This document shows positions 23,573-32,043 of a stretch of DNA of 32,043 nucleotides, piece by piece. Location of the stretch: assembly GCF_003725735.1 (NCBI RefSeq), contig NZ_RJTM01000078.1:1-32043 (forward strand), given 5' to 3'. The DNA is from Sinomicrobium pectinilyticum (GTDB taxonomy: Bacteria; Bacteroidota; Bacteroidia; Flavobacteriales; Flavobacteriaceae). Below the pieces are notes generated by a model. It ran no database searches. It was not told the DNA's origin and was given only the letters and a program-made list of their open reading frames with translations. The position numbers and the translations under genes were made by a program. The first letter of the stretch is position 1; each line of letters begins with the position of its first letter.

Positions 23573-24016
23573 TCAATTGAACATTACTGTTTTCTGCAAT
23601 TGTTCCAGCTTTTTTTGGTTTACTGTATAGCCCTTTACAAGGTGTTCTTTTAAGTGTTGTGTTGCCCATTGGCGAAATTGAGTACCGCGTTTGGAGTTCA
23701 CGCGATAACCTACGGATAGAATGGCATCTAAGTTATAATATTCGACCTGCCTGGTTTGTGTTTTTCCTTTGACCGCCCCGTGTTGAGTGGTCGTTGCATT
23801 TTTTGCAACAACCACTTCTTTCTGCAATTCACCAGAGTCAAAAATATTTTTAAAATGCCTTGAAATAATAGATTTATCCCTTTCAAAAAGAATAGCTATT
23901 TGATTAAGGGACAACCAAAAAGTTTCCACTTCAAATTGAACCTCTACTTGTGCTCCTTCTTCTGTTTTGTATATTGTCAATTCCCTTAACAACACGTTTT
24001 TTTGCAGAACAGGCAT
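23573..24016 (-). CDS. truncated RhuM-like protein inside the cas operon
   Basis: 147 residues. IYKTEEGAQVEVQFEVETFW, LSLNQIAILFERDKSIISRH, FKNIFDSGELQ, then VEYYNLDAILSVGYRVNSKR and GTQFRQWATQHLKEHLVKGY form the RhuM domain, containing a helix-turn-helix-like DNA-binding part. Full RhuM proteins are about twice as long; here the C-terminal half is missing and the protein ends (KKLEQLQKTVMFN) just before cas1. It sits 47 nt after cas9 and 22 nt before cas1 in the same direction. RhuM is not a known Cas protein. It may be a remnant left by an insertion, or a small regulator recruited to the operon. All of the conserved core is intact and open. Confidence 0.8.
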   Translation of the reverse strand: MPVLQKNVLLRELTIYKTEEGAQVEVQFEVETFWLSLNQIAILFERDKSIISRHFKNIFDSGELQKEVVVAKNATTTQHGAVKGKTQTRQVEYYNLDAILSVGYRVNSKRGTQFRQWATQHLKEHLVKGYTVNQKKLEQLQKTVMFN

Positions 24017-24063
24017 ACGCTTGTGGATTTTAAGTCTTCCATAATTATGCTTTAATTTTATAA

Positions 24064-27000
24064 CTATTTTTTAGCTTTTGAAATATTCCCCAATCTATCA
24101 ATCTTTAGTTTCCAACAAATTTCTTTAATCCTTATCTTATCAAAATCCATTGTGGTCTCAAGCTTATTTTGACTCGATAATTCACCCAATTTGGTTTTTG
24201 CATCATACTGTTTAATCAATTGAGCAATATCATGTCTAATAAAATAACATTCATTACCAGATGCTTTCTCCATCTTATATACTCTGTTCGTTTGCTCTTT
24301 ATTTAAATTCTCAAAATCTACTAAACTCGGATTTTCAATTTCTTCATCAGTGGGCACGTATACTAAATCATTGGGAGATAGCGTAAACATGAATTCTCCT
24401 TTTTCTGGTTTAGGTTGAATAGGTGTACGTTCCTCCTTTGGTAAATGAGCTACTTGTTTCTGATGTGCAATCACTTCATTTAAGGGAATCGTTTCAAAGT
24501 TTCGTTTTTGTTTTTCTTTATCCCAATAAACAGCGAAGAAAAGATTGGTTCCTTTTGCAGCTTCTACGTACTTTTTAGCATTGTTCCCCGTTTCTCCAAC
24601 CTGAAATTTACTTCCAATTTCAAACTGTTTGACTTTTCTTATTGGTTGATGATTTTTGCCTTCGTTAAGTTGTACGATATTTTTGTTCAAATCTTCTATA
24701 CCTTCTTCACTAAATGCTAAATCATACTGTGCCTTACGTTTTTCATCCAGATAATTCTTTAAATGATTGGGTAAAATCACTTCCCGAATTCTTTGGTCTG
24801 TAATTTTAGCCAATTGTTTTTCATTTTTAATTTCTGAAAGCGCAGTTCTGACAGAGGTTGCAATCTTTCCTTTCGGCGTGTCAATATTATATAATCCCGA
24901 AACGGTTTCTTTATGCAACGATTTCCGAATTGACCAACTATCTCCTTTGGTTTGTTTTCTCAATTTCTTTTTGGGTTTACCGTCTTTCCCTTTATTAAAA
25001 TTCCCGTTTTCACCCGTATACGACCAAAATTTGTTAATGGTCTTGTTAATCACTCTTGTATTTTGTTTGAAACTGACAACGGTTTCTTCCAACGCTTTTC
25101 TGACTTCTACAGGAAACCCAACCCAAGGCATTTGAAACGTCTTGGTATAATCGCCTTTTTCGTTCTTTATAAGCAGTTTATCTCTTAAGCCATAATTCTT
25201 GTTCTCTGCATTCAAAGCACTTAAATAATGTGTGTGGTTTCTTGTAGTACAGGCAACAACCAATGCATCTAAAGCGTGATGTCGATGGTCAATCCTTTTC
25301 TTGTTGAATCCTTTGCTGATTTCGTCCGGAACTTGAATCCGGAACGCATTGATTTCTTTATCCCAAAATCCGAATTTATCAGACTTGGTTAGTACATTTA
25401 ACCGCTTAAATCTCGGAGCAATAATTTCATTCCATTTATCATTTAATCCCCAGTCTTGTTTCAGCTTGGACGTTATCGTGCCGGTTACCGGAATTAATTT
25501 TTTAGAAGTTGCTTCCCGTTCATTTTGTTCTCGAACAATATTGCTCAATAAACCTTTTATCAGTTTACTAATATATCTGCTGTCATTCATCTGACGGTTG
25601 ATAAATCCTTCGGGAATATCTTCACTTAGCAGGTTTTTAAGTTTTAGTTTGTTATTTTTGAAATATTTGGAAACGTGAGACTCGAATTCTTCTAATTTGA
25701 ATAAGCGATGTCCATTAATAGATTCACCACCTTTTTCCTTTAAATATTCGTACGCTGTTTTGTTACCTTTATCGTCGTTCACGTCTCTCTCACAAATAAT
25801 TTTATTGCTTAATGAGTTGTCAAAATAACGGGATTGTGGAATAATATGTTCAATATCATATTCCCGGGTAAACAATTTTGATAACTGAATCGGCTTACCT
25901 GTATAGGGTGAGATATATCCCTGCTCCAGCCAAAGTTTATAACGAATAATGTCGTTTTTGGACGGATTGTTGTTCCTCCTGATTTTTTGAACTTCATCTT
26001 CACTTACTTTATCATATTTCACATCAGGATTCTGATATATGCCTTCTTCATATAATTTTAGCAAATCCTGTTGACTGGGTGAATAGGGCCTCACCTCTCC
26101 CTGTACTTCGGGATCGTTCATCAACTCTTGCAAAATTTCCTTGATGCGATAATTGGTATTTTCATTTTCCGAAATTCTTTGCGAAATCTGCTTCCGTTTA
26201 TCTGCCGGATTTTTCATTTCGCGGCCTAATTCTACGTGAATCTCCTCGAAGAACTTATGGTAACTTCTTACTTTTTTCTTTTTTCGCTCATCATATACCA
26301 TTTCATAGGGGACATTGTCCTTTTCTGCATAATACTCCCATATATCTTTGACAACCCGTAAAGTTTCTGTGACAATCTGTTCAACTATCGGATTACGTAA
26401 TGAGTGTTGCTTAAATTCATACAAATAATTTTGTATATCGTACGACATTTCCCATTGCTGGATTTCTCCGATTTCCGAATGCCGGTCATAAACGACATAA
26501 CTTGCTAGCCATAAAGGAAGTCCTCTGAAGTCTGATCTTTCACTTAAACTTATCGTTTTCTCACGAACACGGTTTTTGATTTTTTCATCATATTCCCCGT
26601 CAATTAGCTTTTGAATTCTATTACTTGTGTTGTCATCAATAAATACTTCATCCCAATATTTCCCCACTCGCATCAGCGGAAGTAGTTTTTCAATAGCCTT
26701 TTTGGAATAGCTTCCATAATCACTGTCAAACGGAGGAAATTTTATAAAATGTTCTACAAACGAATCTTCATTAATACTATGCTTTTGTGCAAATTTTTGA
26801 AGTGCGCTTTTGTATTCATTCAAATCTTTTACAGAATAAATAATATGCCATAATTGTTCTTCTCTGCTAATTAAAGGGCTATTTTCTTTCTTGCCAACCC
26901 GCGTTTTTTCTGAAAGAAAGTAGTTTGTATTCTCAATTCCTTCAACCTTATTCAATCGGCTGGTAAACTGAACCCTTGTTTCACAACAAGGGTATTTTTT

Positions 27001-28575
27001 TGATTCTTTCTTTTCTTCATCATAAACATAGTTCCAACGATAATTATCTTTATTCGCTTTATTCAAAGATTTCTTTTTGATAAAATAATCAATGATATGT
27101 TTTTGTTCTACTGTTTGTTTTGTAGTTAAAAAATCAAACAAATCTGTCCAGTCATCCTCTGTTTGTAGCAAATCCGCAGTGAGATCTTTTTCCTTTCCAT
27201 CAATAATCGTTTCCTTGTTATAAATTCTTAAGTTTTGCAGCCATTGCCATAAACGAAATTCCTGAAAAAGTGGATGCGATTTTGAAATAGCTTTAACAGG
27301 TTCTTTTACAATTTCTTCTTTTCTGGTTTTCTCGTTCTTCTTTTTATACTCTCTGAACTCAAATTGACAACCGGCAATATTGGATTTTTGACTCCTTAAC
27401 GGGCGTTGGTAAAAAAGAATGTCTTCTGTAAACAAATGTTCAAACCCCTTATCCTGAATACTTGTGCGATGTGCTTCATTTCTCGGGTAAAGCTCTTCTA
27501 TGCACTTTTCGTAAAGTTCCTTAGTAAATAATTCCGGCTGTAATTCTATTTGTCTAAATATGATTTTACGAAATTCCTCTTTATAGAATTTTCTTTCTAT
27601 AGTTTTTACCAGCTTTCCCCTTATTTTTTGTGTCGGGGTGTGGAGCAAGGTATCGTAAATATATTCTCCAATGGTTTTATCCGATTGATCAATATCCTGT
27701 TCGGTCTTTGCCTTGATGGCTATCCAATCTTTCTCCGAATCTACTGCTTTGTATGTTCTTTTGACTTCTCCACTGGTAAGTGTCTTCGTGGTCACTATAA
27801 ACTCTTTTGTTCTTCCCTCCCAACCCTCTACTTTGGTTATTTGTCTGTCATATTCCCATCCATTTTCAAAAATTACATTATACAATGTATTTCCTTTAAC
27901 TTTTTCCCCCGTGTCTAATACTTCTTTTACTTTAAGCTGTATAAATTGTTTATCCTTATCCTCGTCAATTTCCTCCCCTCGTAACTGATAATATCCACGT
28001 TTTTGATTAAAATTGAGAATAATCCACGCCAGTTCTTCCTTATCTATTCTTTGAGATAAAGCTTTTTTACGTAAATAGTAAATGGTCCAGTCATACGGTA
28101 TTTTTGTCTCCTGACCATTTGGTTTTACATAAAACAGCTGTGGCTGTTTTTGTTTAAAATCGCTTACCATTTCATTAAACGACCTCATAAAAAGAAACTT
28201 GTACTTCCCTGACTCATCTTGGCGATAGTTTATTTTTTCTTCTGTACCTGGTTTAAACTGACCTAAATTCCTTATAAAATCTATAGAATCAGCATAATGT
28301 TTTGGTAAAAACCCCAGAATATTCAAAACTCTATGTAAGCGTTCACGCCGCAAATTATCGCGTTGGTATAATCTTCTTACTCCTCTGTAACCTGTTCTTT
28401 CCTCAGTTTGCGAATGTGATAGTCCGGAATCAAACTTTCCTAATACATCCTGGCTCATAGGTATAATACGGCTTCCCAGACGAAGAATGCTCCCTTCCTT
28501 ATTATCAAAATCCTGTTCAATGAGCGCCCACCCTATCGAGTTTGTCCCCAAATCCAATCCTAAAATTCTTTTCAT
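24064..28575 (-). CDS. cas9: Cas9 endonuclease, type II-C (large Bacteroidetes form)
   Basis: 1503 residues, in the range of large Bacteroidetes Cas9 proteins. RuvC-I: MKRILGLDLGTNSIGWALIE with D8. Arg-rich bridge helix: GYRGVRRLYQRDNLRRERLH. RuvC-II: HVELGREM with E782. HNH: YDIEHIIPQSRYFDNSLSNK with H910. RuvC-III: RIDHRHHALDALVVA with H1100 and D1103. All nuclease residues are present, so it should cut both strands guided by crRNA:tracrRNA. The C-terminal ~350 residues form the PAM-interacting part, whose PAM cannot be read from sequence. No cas4 or csn2 is found, consistent with II-C. The coding sequence is AT-richer than the rhuM, cas1 and cas2 genes after it. Confidence 0.98.
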   Translation of the reverse strand: MKRILGLDLGTNSIGWALIEQDFDNKEGSILRLGSRIIPMSQDVLGKFDSGLSHSQTEERTGYRGVRRLYQRDNLRRERLHRVLNILGFLPKHYADSIDFIRNLGQFKPGTEEKINYRQDESGKYKFLFMRSFNEMVSDFKQKQPQLFYVKPNGQETKIPYDWTIYYLRKKALSQRIDKEELAWIILNFNQKRGYYQLRGEEIDEDKDKQFIQLKVKEVLDTGEKVKGNTLYNVIFENGWEYDRQITKVEGWEGRTKEFIVTTKTLTSGEVKRTYKAVDSEKDWIAIKAKTEQDIDQSDKTIGEYIYDTLLHTPTQKIRGKLVKTIERKFYKEEFRKIIFRQIELQPELFTKELYEKCIEELYPRNEAHRTSIQDKGFEHLFTEDILFYQRPLRSQKSNIAGCQFEFREYKKKNEKTRKEEIVKEPVKAISKSHPLFQEFRLWQWLQNLRIYNKETIIDGKEKDLTADLLQTEDDWTDLFDFLTTKQTVEQKHIIDYFIKKKSLNKANKDNYRWNYVYDEEKKESKKYPCCETRVQFTSRLNKVEGIENTNYFLSEKTRVGKKENSPLISREEQLWHIIYSVKDLNEYKSALQKFAQKHSINEDSFVEHFIKFPPFDSDYGSYSKKAIEKLLPLMRVGKYWDEVFIDDNTSNRIQKLIDGEYDEKIKNRVREKTISLSERSDFRGLPLWLASYVVYDRHSEIGEIQQWEMSYDIQNYLYEFKQHSLRNPIVEQIVTETLRVVKDIWEYYAEKDNVPYEMVYDERKKKKVRSYHKFFEEIHVELGREMKNPADKRKQISQRISENENTNYRIKEILQELMNDPEVQGEVRPYSPSQQDLLKLYEEGIYQNPDVKYDKVSEDEVQKIRRNNNPSKNDIIRYKLWLEQGYISPYTGKPIQLSKLFTREYDIEHIIPQSRYFDNSLSNKIICERDVNDDKGNKTAYEYLKEKGGESINGHRLFKLEEFESHVSKYFKNNKLKLKNLLSEDIPEGFINRQMNDSRYISKLIKGLLSNIVREQNEREATSKKLIPVTGTITSKLKQDWGLNDKWNEIIAPRFKRLNVLTKSDKFGFWDKEINAFRIQVPDEISKGFNKKRIDHRHHALDALVVACTTRNHTHYLSALNAENKNYGLRDKLLIKNEKGDYTKTFQMPWVGFPVEVRKALEETVVSFKQNTRVINKTINKFWSYTGENGNFNKGKDGKPKKKLRKQTKGDSWSIRKSLHKETVSGLYNIDTPKGKIATSVRTALSEIKNEKQLAKITDQRIREVILPNHLKNYLDEKRKAQYDLAFSEEGIEDLNKNIVQLNEGKNHQPIRKVKQFEIGSKFQVGETGNNAKKYVEAAKGTNLFFAVYWDKEKQKRNFETIPLNEVIAHQKQVAHLPKEERTPIQPKPEKGEFMFTLSPNDLVYVPTDEEIENPSLVDFENLNKEQTNRVYKMEKASGNECYFIRHDIAQLIKQYDAKTKLGELSSQNKLETTMDFDKIRIKEICWKLKIDRLGNISKAKK

Positions 28576-28723
28576 AATCTAAACGGTAAAATCAGTTAGT
28601 TAATAATCTCTAAACATTGCAAAATCCGGAAAAATTCTGGGGGCTTTTATTGGGTTTTTAAAAATAATTAAAAAAAATTGATCTGTTTTACGGGATCCCG
28701 CAGTATTTTATTTATTTTTTTTA

Positions 28724-28731
28724 TACTTTTA
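28724..28731 (+). promoter_or_regulatory. tracrRNA promoter -7 element
   Basis: TACTTTTA, followed by CC, gives the same 10-mer (TACTTTTACC) as found in every CRISPR repeat. It predicts a start at about 28736-28739, exactly where the anti-repeat begins. No clear -33 TTTG is seen; the upstream region is a T-rich tract. Confidence 0.6.
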
Positions 28732-28736
28732 CCATA

Positions 28737-28813
28737 CAATTTCTGAAAAGCAATTCACAATAAGGATTATTCCGTTGTGAAAACATTCAAGGCGGGGCAA
28801 CTCGCCTTTTTTT
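28737..28813 (+). ncRNA. tracrRNA
   Basis: ACAATTTCTGAAAAGCAATTCACAA (anti-repeat, about 28736-28760) is complementary to the first 26 bases of the repeat with two single-base bulges. Then comes the nexus-like TAAGGATTATTCCGTTGTG and the terminator hairpin AAGGCG-GGGCAACT-CGCCTT with a T-run. It pairs with the repeat part of the crRNA and is bound by Cas9; RNase III would trim the duplex. It is transcribed divergently from cas9, on the same strand as the array. Confidence 0.93.
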
Positions 28814-28889
28814 GTTTCATTGTTTTCTCGAATGTTTCACGAACACCGTTAAAAAACAATAAAAAAACTTGTGAGCTAAAACATTTAGT

Positions 28890-28916
28890 GCCTCGACTAT
28901 CTTCGGGGCTTTTTTT
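28890..28916 (+). terminator. second hairpin terminator downstream of tracrRNA
   Basis: GCCTCG (28890-28895) pairs with CGGGGC (28904-28909) including one G-U, followed by seven T residues. It could end a longer tracrRNA form or a separate small RNA starting after 28814. It is separated from the first terminator by ~75 nt. Confidence 0.6.
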
Positions 28917-28929
28917 GTTATAAATTTTA

Positions 28930-28986
28930 GCCACAAATACACAGATACATTAATAGTTATTTTAAAATTATTCGTGTATCTGTGGC
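28930..28986. repeat. imperfect palindrome, interspersed-repeat-like
   Basis: GCCACAAATACACA (28930-28943) and CGTGTATCTGTGGC (28973-28986) are reverse complements at 12 of 14 positions, spaced by 29 AT-rich bases. Such GCCAC...GTGGC palindromes are frequent in flavobacterial intergenic DNA as far as I recall. Function unknown. Confidence 0.5.
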
Positions 28987-29126
28987 AAACAGATTTTTCA
29001 GTCTTCCGGAAATCTATGGGTTTTTAATCCGTAATGGTTTATTCCCGCTTATCTTCTTCTTCCGGTATCTTTTGTTTTGCACTGTTTTAAAAATAAATGT
29101 ATATTGTACATCTAAATAAACAAACC

Positions 29127-31088
29127 ATGAATTACCCTACCAAAAAGCCACTTTTAAAAAGCTTTATATTTTTTCTTTTTGTTTGTATATTTTCCTGTTC
29201 AGAACAAAAAGACACTTTGGAAGTATTTACCGGCCCCGATCAAAATATCCGGGTGGAATTCGGATTATCCAAGGCAGATTCTCCGTTTTACAGGGTTATT
29301 TATGGCGATTCCATCGTCCTGGATACTTCCCGTCTCGGCGTAATCCGGGAAGACGGGGATTTTTATAACGGGCTTTCCCTGCGTTCCGTAACGGACGAAG
29401 GGCAGGTTGAAGATCATTATCAATTGGTATACGGTAAGGAAAAAGATATATCCTACAAAGCGCATCGCTATGTTGCGCACCTGGAGAACAAAGACGGGAA
29501 ACCTATGGATATCGAATTCCAGTTGTCCGATGACGGGGTGGCTTTCCGGTATTATTTCCCGGTTAACGGGGAAGATACCAAAACAGTGAAAAAGATAACC
29601 GAAGAAAAAACAACCTATCGCTTTCCCCCGGAAAGCCGGGCCTGGTTGCAACCTATGGCCAAAGCAAAAACCGGGTGGGAACGCTCCAATCCGTCTTATG
29701 AAGAAAATTACCTGGCGGAAGTCAGCCCGGACACCCCTTCCCCTATCGGTGAAGGCTGGGTGTACCCCGCGCTTTTCCGGAACGGGAATACCTGGGCGCT
29801 GGTATCGGAAACCGCGCCGGAACGCAGTTTCTGCGCTACCCGCTTACGGTACCACGAGGAAGAAAAGGCTTACCAGGTAAGCTTTCCGCAGGAGGAAGAA
29901 GTTTTTCCCGGCGGGGGACTGTTGCCGGAGTCAAGCCTACCGTGGTATACTCCCTGGCGCATTATCGCCATCGGGGACCTGGAGACCATCGCTCAGTCTA
30001 CGCTCGGCACTGACCTGGCGAAACCTGCACCGGAAGATACGGATACCTCTTTTATAAAACCCGGGGCGGCCTCCTGGAGCTGGGCCCTGCTGAAAGACGA
30101 ATCCATTACTTATGATATCCAAAAGGAATTCATCGATTATGCTTCGGAAATGCAATGGCCCTATTGCCTGGTGGATGTCAACTGGGACACGACCATCGGC
30201 TATGACAGTATAGCGGAGCTGTCCGGTTATGCACAGGAAAAGGGTGTAAAACTTATCCTGTGGTACAATTCGGCGGGAAGCTGGAACACCACGCCCTACC
30301 ATCCCCGGAACCAGCTACTGACCGCAGAAAGCCGGCAGGAGGAATTCCGGAAGCTCCGCGATATGGGGATTGCCGGAATTAAAGTGGATTTTTTCGGCGG
30401 TGACGGGCGATCCATGATCGCCTATTACCACGATATTTTCAAGGATGCCGCCGAATACCGGCTGATGGTCAATTGTCACGGCACTACCCTCCCCAGGGGC
30501 TGGCAACGGACCTATCCGCACCTGGTTACTATGGAGTCGGTAAAAGGTTTTGAGTTCATTACCTTCGACCAGAAAAATGCCGACCTGGCCCCGGAACATT
30601 GTACCATACTGCCTTTTACCCGGAATGTCTTCGACCCGATGGACTTTACTCCCATGTCCCTGACAGAGATCCCGGGTATAGACCGGAAAACCACCAAGGG
30701 CTTCGAACTGGCGCTTCCCGTACTTTTCCTTTCCGGTGTGCAGCATATGGCAGAGACCGCGGAAGGCATGTCGCAGGTACCGGATTATGTAAAAGGATAT
30801 CTCAAAGCCCTGCCGACAGATTGGGAAACCTCCCGGTTTATTGACGGGTATCCGGGGAAATACGCGGTATTCGCCAGGAAAAAAGGAGAAGACTGGTATG
30901 TATGCGGTATCAACGGGGAAGATTCGGAAAAAGAACTTGATCTCGACCTCTCTTTTATACATGCCGATGTCGGGTATATGATAACGGATGACAAAGAGGC
31001 GCAAGGTTTTACCAAAAGCGATCTTTTCCCCTCGGAAAAAGTTTCGGTCATCATGCAGCCCTACGGCGGATTTGTGATGAAATTTTAA
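29127..31088 (+). CDS. GH97 glycoside hydrolase, lipoprotein
   Basis: 653 residues from the ATG at 29127 (an earlier in-frame ATG at 29097 would add ten residues before the signal). A lipoprotein signal ends IFSC (C24), so it is anchored at the cell envelope. The N-terminal beta-sandwich is followed by a TIM barrel with PGAASWSWALLKDES, GIKVDFFGGDGRSMI and TMESVKGFEF, and a C-terminal beta domain (QPYGGFVMKF), the GH97 order. The Asp in GIKVDF (D421) lies where retaining GH97 enzymes (alpha-galactosidase type) carry the nucleophile, so a retaining alpha-glycosidase is more likely than the inverting SusB type. The substrate is likely a terminal alpha-galactoside or related sugar; this is inferred from the motif. 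Confidence 0.92.
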   Translation: MNYPTKKPLLKSFIFFLFVCIFSCSEQKDTLEVFTGPDQNIRVEFGLSKADSPFYRVIYGDSIVLDTSRLGVIREDGDFYNGLSLRSVTDEGQVEDHYQLVYGKEKDISYKAHRYVAHLENKDGKPMDIEFQLSDDGVAFRYYFPVNGEDTKTVKKITEEKTTYRFPPESRAWLQPMAKAKTGWERSNPSYEENYLAEVSPDTPSPIGEGWVYPALFRNGNTWALVSETAPERSFCATRLRYHEEEKAYQVSFPQEEEVFPGGGLLPESSLPWYTPWRIIAIGDLETIAQSTLGTDLAKPAPEDTDTSFIKPGAASWSWALLKDESITYDIQKEFIDYASEMQWPYCLVDVNWDTTIGYDSIAELSGYAQEKGVKLILWYNSAGSWNTTPYHPRNQLLTAESRQEEFRKLRDMGIAGIKVDFFGGDGRSMIAYYHDIFKDAAEYRLMVNCHGTTLPRGWQRTYPHLVTMESVKGFEFITFDQKNADLAPEHCTILPFTRNVFDPMDFTPMSLTEIPGIDRKTTKGFELALPVLFLSGVQHMAETAEGMSQVPDYVKGYLKALPTDWETSRFIDGYPGKYAVFARKKGEDWYVCGINGEDSEKELDLDLSFIHADVGYMITDDKEAQGFTKSDLFPSEKVSVIMQPYGGFVMKF

Positions 31089-31127
31089 GATGTGTTGTAA
31101 TTACGGGATGAAGCTTTTTTAAATACT

Positions 31128-31565
31128 TCAGTACTCATACAGCAGGGAGCCGTCCCAGTCGGATAAGAGCAATCCTATCCGGGAACTTCCTGCTGTCTGA
31201 AAAGCGGAAAGTTTAAAATAAAAGGTTTCTGCAACAAAGGCTTCGCACGGATCATTGTCTTCCAGCAGCAGGCGGATCTTCCGTCGCGGAGGATCGGAAT
31301 CCAGGACTTCTTCCATCCCCGCCAAACGGAGTTTTACTTCTCCGCACCCGCCACCGTAACGGATGCGTACTTCAAGGGAATCTCCCGTTATCCGGGCTTC
31401 TTCAAGATGAAAATCATCGCTCTCCGCTTCATGGTAAATATTACTGTCAATAAATATACTGGCATGATCTCCCATATCTTTTCCTTCATCATCATTGCTA
31501 CAGGCAAATAGCAATAAAAACATCCCGATGAGCCCTATAAAATTTTTTATTCTTCCGGTAGTCAT
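31128..31565 (-). CDS. small lipoprotein, unknown function
   Basis: 145 residues from the ATG at 31565; an open frame continues upstream but overlaps the GH43 gene and lacks sense. The N-terminal signal (FIGLIGMFLLLFAC) ends at lipid-bearing C22, followed by an acidic SNDDEGKDMGDH tether. The mature part looks all-beta (LEVRIRYGGGCGEVKLRLAG, then FYFKLSAFQTAGSSRIGLLL). Similar small lipoproteins occur in polysaccharide-utilisation regions of Bacteroidetes. It shares strand and position with the GH43 gene (94 nt downstream of its stop). Confidence 0.75.
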   Translation of the reverse strand: MTTGRIKNFIGLIGMFLLLFACSNDDEGKDMGDHASIFIDSNIYHEAESDDFHLEEARITGDSLEVRIRYGGGCGEVKLRLAGMEEVLDSDPPRRKIRLLLEDNDPCEAFVAETFYFKLSAFQTAGSSRIGLLLSDWDGSLLYEY

Positions 31566-31659
31566 AATTTGGATTGATTGATCTGTATATAAGACGAAAA
31601 AAGAACAAAATGGTTGCGTTGTATGGTTATTGTTTTCCGTAAAAAACAATAACCGGTTT

Positions 31660-32043
31660 TTATAACTTGTCCTTATCCACTTCCGGCCAGCCGTCTTCCC
31701 AGCGCACTTCCATAATCCGGAGTTTGGGACTGCCTTCGTCCGTACTGTCATAGGCATGAAAGACAAGGTAGTCCTTATCCTCAAAAGTATATATGCTGTT
31801 ATGCCCGGCCCCCGCCCAGCGATCGTTACCTTCTATGACGAGAGAGCCGCCCCCTGCCGTCATGGGGGTTCCCTCCTTATCGAGATAGGGACCTGTGATT
31901 TTTTCGGACCTTCCCACGACCACTTTATAGGTACTGTCTTCTCCCCTGCAGCAATAGTCGAAGGATACGAACAGGTAATACTGCCCGTTTTTCCTGAAAA
32001 TAAACGGGGCTTCTATAGCGGCATCCCCGGGATCTTCGCCCGC
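31660..32043 (-). CDS. GH43 family glycosidase (endo-arabinanase-like), 3' part
   Basis: The gene enters from the right edge; 127 C-terminal residues are visible. AIEAPFIFRKNGQYYLFVSF followed by DYCCRGEDSTYKVVVGRS contains the catalytic general-acid Glu of GH43 (IEAPFI) and the conserved CC segment of endo-1,5-alpha-arabinanases. ITGPYLDKEG, TAGGGSLVIEG, GAGHNSIYTFEDKDYLVFHA and the terminal LRIMEVRWEDGWP are the last propeller blades. It should hydrolyse arabinan side chains of pectin. The N-terminus and any signal lie outside the window. Confidence 0.9.
   Translation of the reverse strand, partial: AGEDPGDAAIEAPFIFRKNGQYYLFVSFDYCCRGEDSTYKVVVGRSEKITGPYLDKEGTPMTAGGGSLVIEGNDRWAGAGHNSIYTFEDKDYLVFHAYDSTDEGSPKLRIMEVRWEDGWPEVDKDKL

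Larger units (their letters stand above)
28576..29126. other. 551-nt intergenic region upstream of cas9
   Basis: Contains the tracrRNA and its promoter (28724-28813), a second hairpin terminator (28890-28916) and an imperfect palindrome (28930-28986). The cas9 promoter must lie in the AT-rich 28576-28700 part reading leftward, but no clear TAnnTTTG is seen. A CGGGATCCCG palindrome at 28691-28700 lies between the two divergent transcripts and might be an operator. Confidence 0.6.

Noticed and set aside
24767-25135. 122-aa plus-strand ORF inside cas9, and similar ones at 27550-27988
   Set aside because: Antisense shadows of the well-supported cas9 frame; hydrophobic runs arise from its Lys/Glu-rich codons.
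28691-28700. CGGGATCCCG palindrome as a tracrRNA terminator or transposon end
   Set aside because: No T-run follows and no partner copy is seen; kept only as a possible operator in the intergenic note.
30315-31004. 229-aa minus-strand ORF
   Set aside because: It is a shadow of the GH97 gene, whose frame has full domain motifs.
31566-31784. N-terminal extension of the small lipoprotein frame
   Set aside because: It overlaps the GH43 coding end and lies before a clear lipoprotein signal starting at 31565.

Overview
The window looks like a chromosome of a Bacteroidetes, most likely a member of the Flavobacteriia. Support comes from TAnnTTTG-type promoters (the Bacteroidetes -7 element) with weak Shine-Dalgarno sites, a large Bacteroidetes-type II-C Cas9, a BfmA/BtgA-type mobilization protein, a GG-leader peptide with ATP-grasp and SPASM maturases (grasp-with-spasm type), and GH97 and GH43 polysaccharide-degrading enzymes. 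Base composition changes from block to block. The RiPP cluster and cas9 are clearly AT-richer than the HEPN block and the glycoside hydrolases, which suggests a mosaic assembled by transfer.

Layout. 1-4404: an AraC-family regulator followed by a co-directional operon of two small membrane proteins, a thioredoxin-reductase-like flavoprotein, an SDR-fold protein and a SAM methyltransferase. The 12-mer AAAAGTCCTATT occurs upstream of both the regulator and the operon. 5137-6699: a stand-alone Fic AMPylase-type protein with an N-terminal winged-helix-like region, preceded by three copies of a putative operator. 7165-14439: an XRE repressor divergent from a six-gene block of unknown function. Its core is two adjacent ~570-aa paralogues, each an internal duplication of a nucleotidyltransferase-like plus HEPN-like unit, followed by two small paralogues, the first with an in-frame TAG at codon 5. 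14599-16380: an orphan mobilization gene, inverted repeats and a radC remnant, read as the scar of a mobilizable element.

16388-19658: a ribosomal peptide cluster (60-aa GG-leader precursor with a perfect EF-hand-like loop, strong hairpin terminator, lipoprotein, ATP-grasp ligase, 76-aa small protein, SPASM protein). Only 6 nt after the SPASM stop codon, a CRISPR array begins. It has one degenerate repeat plus 30 identical 46-bp repeats and 30 spacers of 29-30 nt. The cas genes are on the opposite strand in the order cas9, a truncated rhuM-like gene, cas1, cas2, and a tracrRNA lies upstream of cas9 on the array strand. 29127-32043: a GH97 lipoprotein, a small lipoprotein and the 3' end of a GH43 arabinanase-like gene.

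Main point of interest: each CRISPR repeat carries a promoter-like element (TTG-N19-TACTTTTA). The degenerate first repeat has lost its tracrRNA-pairing half but keeps this element, with changes inside the last 23 bases only at the two unconstrained nn positions. The tracrRNA promoter shares the exact 10-mer TACTTTTACC. The array ends in a hairpin terminator whose left arm includes the last five bases of the final repeat. Together this suggests that each spacer is transcribed from its own repeat and that the array carries its own terminator at the acquisition end. The HEPN block and the calcium-loop RiPP precursor are the other two candidates for undescribed biology.
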